Positions 12,493 through 16,090 of a stretch of 16,090 nt of DNA are shown here, piece by piece. Location of the stretch: NCBI GenBank assembly GCA_903870955.1, contig CAIQEX010000183.1, positions 1-16,090 on the forward strand, written 5' to 3'. How positions within the stretch are numbered: position 1 is the stretch's first letter; each line of letters opens with the position of its first letter. A program made the position numbers and the translations under genes. This DNA is from an uncultured beta proteobacterium (lineage in GTDB: Bacteria; Pseudomonadota; Gammaproteobacteria; Burkholderiales; Burkholderiaceae_C). Below the pieces are notes generated by a model. It had not been told where the DNA came from. It did no database searches and saw only the letters and a program-made list of their open reading frames with translations.

Positions 12493-14502
12493 TTAGCCGA
12501 TAACTGGCAGGCCGCTGATGTAGCCCAAGGCGGTCTTCTTGGCCAGCTTTTTGACACCTGCTGTCACAGCCGGCCCATAGTTGCTCGCCACCAAGTCACG
12601 CAATGCATCCTGACCGGGGGTGATGAAGGTCCAGTCACCGGCATGTTGAAAGCCCGACATGACATAGGCAAAACCGTTCAGGTTGTCAACCGCATGCAAG
12701 CCTGTGCACTCAGCGCCTGCGGGTACCGACAGAATGCGGCTAAGCGACTTGGTGTCTACGTTGTAGGCCCAGACATAGTTATTCAAGTGCTGTCCAGAGT
12801 CTTCACCGATAAATAGCGTGCGCAGGGCTTCCGAGAACTTGACGTTGTCGGGGTTGGCGATGCGATCCACATTGCCCGTGTTGCCCTCTGCATCCTTGGC
12901 GATATCTTCTCCGATCAGATTGCCAGTGTAGGGCGCGCTCACCACAGGGACAGCCATGCTGACAGGAACATAATCACTGCGGATGGTGGCAGCCAGGGTG
13001 TCGCTTTGGCCACTGGCCAGTTGCACCGCATAAACCGCACCGGCCGATACCTTCTTCACGTTAATGTCTTGGCTGACCCCAGTGGCATCGCTCATGCACT
13101 TCTCCAAGCGTGACATGGCGATGTAGGCAATCTTGTCCTTGGCATTGAGCGTCACGCCTTCAAACTTGGTGAACTCCATGGTGCCGCCCATGATGCCGGC
13201 GTAGCGGTGGGTTTCCAGGAAGGCAGCAGCCTTCTCTTGTCCTGTCAGCACTTTCACATACTGCACCGCGGTTCCGTCAAGAGCGACCGGTTTGTATTCA
13301 GCAGTGAGAGCTGTGGCCTGTACATCAATGATGTTCGACGCTACCAAGGTATTGGCTAGGTTCTCAATTTCCAGGCTGTTGGCGCTGCCGAGTTTGATCC
13401 AAGTGATGGTGAAGGCGCCGCCATCGGTCGACTGGACGGCACTGGTCTGGGCCATCTTGGCGACATATAGCGTGCCGGAAGACAGCACCTTTTCAACGTC
13501 GGCAACGAACATGAACATGCCGCCATTGGTGTAGTCGTCGCCCATCAGCACGGTGCGGTTGTCGGGCATAACTTGCACCAGTTCGCGTGAGATGCGGCCC
13601 ATGCAGTAATGCTTTTTGATCGAACCCGTGCCATCCGGATTGATGGTGACCTCAGGCACATGGCCATAGTGGTAAGGCTTGGCGGCCGTGGGGCTGCCAA
13701 AGGTATTGGTGCTGAATTGCCTGAAGTAGCCAGCAGAGTCACCGGTATGTTCGACAGTCCAGGCGTCAGGCTCGTACTCTTCGCTGGACAGGTGCGTATT
13801 CCAGGGCGACAGACTGCCGGCACAGGGAATCCACAAACCATGAATGGCTGCAGTGGGGATACTGAAGTACTTCTTGACGGTCAGAGCGCCGGTGGTTTTG
13901 TCCTGATCCAGGGTGGCAATTGCGATGGGCGCAGGCAGTGCACCATACATGCTGACGCCCGCGTTATTGCTGGTCTTGTATTCAAATTGTGTCACTGCAA
14001 AAACCGTGTTGCCGGTGATGCCGGTGACCGTGGGGTTGGCCAGCTTTAGCAGCGAGGTGCCATCCACGCAGTCGGAGTAGAACTGCTCGGCGGTGGCCGG
14101 GACGGAAGTGTCAATGATGGGTGTCACACCGTCAGGCAAATAGTAGCCGCCAGCCAGCACCGAGGTTCCATCCGGTGCCGTCAAAGTGGAGCCCGTTGTA
14201 TAGATCTTTTTGTAAGACAAAGGCTGTGCCGCTTTGACCGAACCATCGCTGTAGGTAATGTCAATGGTGGCGTTGGTGAAAACTTCTGCGCGGTTGGCAT
14301 CCGAAGTCGGGCTGGCCATGCCATTGAAAGTCACTTTGGTCACTTTAAGCGTGACCGGGGCTGTCACGGATGCGCTGCCGCCGCCGCATGCCGTCAGTCC
14401 TAACAGAGACGAACCGGAAAGCACAAACGGTGCGCTACCAATCAAGCCCATAAACTTGCGGCGTGGCAAGTTATCTGTCAGGGATTTTTCATCATTCTTC
14501 AT
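12493..14502 (-). CDS. phoX: PhoX-family alkaline phosphatase, Tat-exported lipoprotein
   Basis: PhoX enzymes are exported, calcium- and iron-dependent phosphatases that release phosphate from organic esters. This 669-residue protein has a twin-arginine motif (PRRKFMG, residues 13-19), a hydrophobic stretch and a lipobox-like LTAC with Cys39, so it is probably a Tat-exported lipoprotein. After an N-terminal region of about 110 residues, the PhoX (DUF839) beta-propeller follows: CAGSLSPWNTHLSSEE (227-242), which matches the family CAGG-TPW-T-L-EE signature and includes Cys227, the expected iron-ligand cysteine; MGRISRELVQV (301-311); KFEGV (446-450); and the C-terminal NPDNVKF, GEDSG and GAECTG blocks. 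The family's usual Ser-His-Glu after GR is Ser-Arg-Glu here. SD GAGGA (14510-14514) is 7 nt from the ATG. Another DUF839 activity remains possible. Confidence 0.85.
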   Translation of the reverse strand: MKNDEKSLTDNLPRRKFMGLIGSAPFVLSGSSLLGLTACGGGSASVTAPVTLKVTKVTFNGMASPTSDANRAEVFTNATIDITYSDGSVKAAQPLSYKKIYTTGSTLTAPDGTSVLAGGYYLPDGVTPIIDTSVPATAEQFYSDCVDGTSLLKLANPTVTGITGNTVFAVTQFEYKTSNNAGVSMYGALPAPIAIATLDQDKTTGALTVKKYFSIPTAAIHGLWIPCAGSLSPWNTHLSSEEYEPDAWTVEHTGDSAGYFRQFSTNTFGSPTAAKPYHYGHVPEVTINPDGTGSIKKHYCMGRISRELVQVMPDNRTVLMGDDYTNGGMFMFVADVEKVLSSGTLYVAKMAQTSAVQSTDGGAFTITWIKLGSANSLEIENLANTLVASNIIDVQATALTAEYKPVALDGTAVQYVKVLTGQEKAAAFLETHRYAGIMGGTMEFTKFEGVTLNAKDKIAYIAMSRLEKCMSDATGVSQDINVKKVSAGAVYAVQLASGQSDTLAATIRSDYVPVSMAVPVVSAPYTGNLIGEDIAKDAEGNTGNVDRIANPDNVKFSEALRTLFIGEDSGQHLNNYVWAYNVDTKSLSRILSVPAGAECTGLHAVDNLNGFAYVMSGFQHAGDWTFITPGQDALRDLVASNYGPAVTAGVKKLAKKTALGYISGLPVIG

Positions 14503-14509
14503 CGCGATA

Positions 14510-14550
14510 TCCTCAAAGTGGTTGAACTGCTTTTGCTAAGCACTTTGAGA
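14510..14550 (-). promoter_or_regulatory. phoX leader hairpin overlapping the ribosome binding site
   Basis: In the mRNA sense (minus strand), CTCAAAGTG (14549-14541) and CACTTTGAG (14520-14512) are perfect 9-bp complements separated by 20 nt, with a flanking U-G pair possible. The GAGGA Shine-Dalgarno (14514-14510) begins within the 3' arm, so pairing would bury GAG and reduce translation of phoX. The repeat is directly visible; a translational control role is inference. Confidence 0.5.
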
Positions 14551-14566
14551 CTAGCGACTGCTTGTG

Positions 14567-14587
14567 ACACCGCTGTTAAAACGGTGT
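14567..14587. repeat. 6-bp inverted repeat between c-di-GMP gene and phoX
   Basis: ACACCG (14567-14572) and CGGTGT (14582-14587) form an inverted repeat with a 9-nt loop just after the upstream gene's stop. No T-run follows on the minus strand, so it is not a convincing terminator and the two genes may share a transcript. Confidence 0.35.
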
Positions 14588-14594
14588 GCAAAAG

Positions 14595-16090
14595 TCAAAT
14601 TCGGAGCTGAAAAACTCCCGCACCGGAATGCTTGGCCTGGTGTTTTGCCAGAGCCGCGAGGTTGGCTACTTCCTCCGCACGTGCATATTGACGGCCATCG
14701 ATAGCCACCGCACCAATCGACACGGTTGTGCAGGGAAAGAAGCGCTGCACGCCATGCCGGTCTTCCGCATGGATACCGCCAGCCGCACGGGCGTCAGCGT
14801 CAAACATGTCAAGGGCGCGGGCATTGAAGTCAGCCACCAGACGCTCACAGCGCTGCAGCCAGTCGGTGCTTTGAAACAGGAGCAGGAAATCATCACCTCC
14901 CACATGCCCTAAAAAGTCGCGCTGCGGGTTGCACTGCTCCATGGCAATGCTGGCAATCAGCCGGATCATTTCATCGCCACGCCAATAGCCGTAGTAGTCG
15001 TTGTAGGGTTTGAAGTTATTCAAATCCGCATAGCAGGCCACGAAGCCCACCTGCTTCTTTAACAACCGTTCGATGTGCTGGCTGATCGGGATATTGCCAG
15101 GCAGAAAAGTCAGGGGATTGGCATGGCGCGCAGCCTCAATGCGCGTCTCGGTCACCGAACGCACCAGTTGATCTCCCGTGCCCAGGCCAACGTAGTGGCC
15201 GTTTTCAGTCACGATAAATCCGTCGGTCAGGTAACGCTGATCCTGCGACGTCAGGATGCCCACCAGTTCATCGATGCTGTGGTCGCGCTCCACAATGCGG
15301 GGTGCATGGTTGGTATGCATGGCGCATGATTTTCGACCCCAGACCTCGCGGTAATAGAGCTTGGAGTACTCGTTCATAAACTGTGAACGATTGATGATGC
15401 CCACTGGCCGACTGCCTTCCAGCACCGCCAGTGCATGCAGGGACGGATCGCCTAAAAATAGGCGTGCAACGAAGTCATTGCTGTTGCCTTCCACGACCGT
15501 GGGCGCCGGCGTAATGGCAAGGTTGCGAATTTGTCCGGAGCTTGCTGCGCGGCTGAGTTCCGGGAACACGGCGACCTGACGCTCGTTCAATACGTGCATC
15601 GCGTCGGCACCCACTTGAGTGGCTGGTGCCCGTTCCGGATAGCCCAAAAAATAGCCCTGACCAAACGCCAGACCCATATCACGCAGCACGCGCAAGTCGT
15701 CCGCCGTCTCGATCCCCTCGGCCACCAATTGGCTGCCAAAGATGGTGGCAATTTGTTGCAATGCCTGAATGGTTTTGACCTTGTCACCCTGGCTGCTGAC
15801 GTCCTTGATGAAGTAGCGGTCAATCTTGACGATGTCGGGTTTGAGCTGAGACCACAGGCGCAGGCTGGAATGCCCGTCGCCAAAGTCATCCAACGCCAGA
15901 CCAATGCCTTTTCCACGCAGGCTGCTAAGCGTATGGGACAACAGGTCCATGTCTTGAATGCGCTCATGCTCGGTAATTTCAAGCACCAGTTCACGTGGCA
16001 GCACGCCGGCCTGCACGATTTGCTTGAGCAATTCTTCAGCGCCCAGGGTATTGCACAGGTGCATCAGCGCAGTGGCGCTGATGTTGACAA
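14595..16090 (-). CDS. EAL-CBS-GGDEF cyclic di-GMP signalling protein (N-terminus beyond window)
   Basis: The frame stays open to the right edge: before the first visible Met the codons read VNISATAL, the conserved strand inside EAL domains, so the start and the EAL motif itself lie outside. About 498 residues are visible. The EAL phosphodiesterase part keeps LEITEHE, DDFGDGHSSL, VKIDR, AEGIET and GQGYFLGYP. Two CBS repeats follow (about 190-310 counting from the Met at 16064), usually nucleotide-sensing. The C-terminal diguanylate cyclase domain has ADLNNFKPYNDYYGYWRGDE and the active-site loop GGDDF in place of GGDEF. The inhibitory-site Arg (RxxD) is replaced (PQRD). The gene probably makes or degrades c-di-GMP in the cytoplasm, with activity set by CBS ligands; which activity dominates cannot be told. 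phoX follows 92 nt downstream on the same strand. Confidence 0.9.
   Translation of the reverse strand, partial: VNISATALMHLCNTLGAEELLKQIVQAGVLPRELVLEITEHERIQDMDLLSHTLSSLRGKGIGLALDDFGDGHSSLRLWSQLKPDIVKIDRYFIKDVSSQGDKVKTIQALQQIATIFGSQLVAEGIETADDLRVLRDMGLAFGQGYFLGYPERAPATQVGADAMHVLNERQVAVFPELSRAASSGQIRNLAITPAPTVVEGNSNDFVARLFLGDPSLHALAVLEGSRPVGIINRSQFMNEYSKLYYREVWGRKSCAMHTNHAPRIVERDHSIDELVGILTSQDQRYLTDGFIVTENGHYVGLGTGDQLVRSVTETRIEAARHANPLTFLPGNIPISQHIERLLKKQVGFVACYADLNNFKPYNDYYGYWRGDEMIRLIASIAMEQCNPQRDFLGHVGGDDFLLLFQSTDWLQRCERLVADFNARALDMFDADARAAGGIHAEDRHGVQRFFPCTTVSIGAVAIDGRQYARAEEVANLAALAKHQAKHSGAGVFQLRI

Noticed and set aside
14520..14594. A Pho box in the phoX leader (GTGTCAC on the minus strand).
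   Set aside because: The second half-site at the expected spacing (AGTCGCT) matches poorly, so PhoB control cannot be supported from sequence.
1..16090. Mobile elements, CRISPR arrays, toxin-antitoxin or defence modules.
   Set aside because: No transposase, integrase, repeat-spacer array or recognisable defence gene was found; the gene content is core-like throughout.

Overview
This 16-kb window looks like a core chromosomal segment of a betaproteobacterium of the order Burkholderiales, most likely family Comamonadaceae (Rhodoferax/Polaromonas-like). The call rests on moderately high GC, the gene order lemA-like / rsmB / DUF4390 / ntrY / ntrX, and an OlsB-type acyltransferase next to an LpxH-like phosphoesterase. 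No database search was possible, so genus is inference. There are no insertion sequences, phage genes, CRISPR arrays or toxin modules, and I see no clear sign of recent transfer.

Layout. 1-5368 (+): a compact operon-like run of a LemA-family protein (5' end outside the window), RsmB (16S rRNA m5C967 methyltransferase), a secreted DUF4390 protein, the membrane histidine kinase NtrY, and an NtrX-type regulator that has lost its central AAA+ domain. 5369-5686: tRNA-Phe(GAA) and tRNA-Gly(GCC), with an extended -10 promoter and a strong intrinsic terminator. 5785-8018 (+): a stand-alone CheY-like receiver, a 144-bp gap able to form a closed multi-branched RNA fold, then olsB-like (ornithine-lipid synthesis) overlapping an LpxH-like metallophosphoesterase. 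8056-9976: a divergent pair, an AraC-family regulator (-) and an NmrA-type NAD(P)-binding oxidoreductase (+), with symmetric repeats between them. 10096-12373 (+): a CorA/ZntB-type metal transporter followed 4 nt later by the lysophospholipid transporter LplT. A perfect bidirectional terminator separates this from a minus-strand pair: a PhoX-type alkaline phosphatase with a Tat and lipoprotein signal (12493-14502), and upstream of it an EAL-CBS-GGDEF c-di-GMP protein that runs off the right edge.

How the genes may work together. Two themes recur. One is signalling (NtrYX, the orphan receiver, the AraC regulator, the c-di-GMP enzyme). The other is envelope lipid and phosphate handling (OlsB, LpxH-like, LplT, PhoX). 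Phosphorus-free ornithine lipids and a secreted phosphatase would fit adaptation to low phosphate, but no convincing Pho box was found, so that link is inference.

Most of the window is ordinary housekeeping DNA. The points most worth checking are: the AAA+-less NtrX partner of a full-length NtrY; the possible structured RNA upstream of olsB; a hairpin in the phoX leader that overlaps its ribosome binding site; and a C-A mismatch in the acceptor stem of the only tRNA-Phe seen here.
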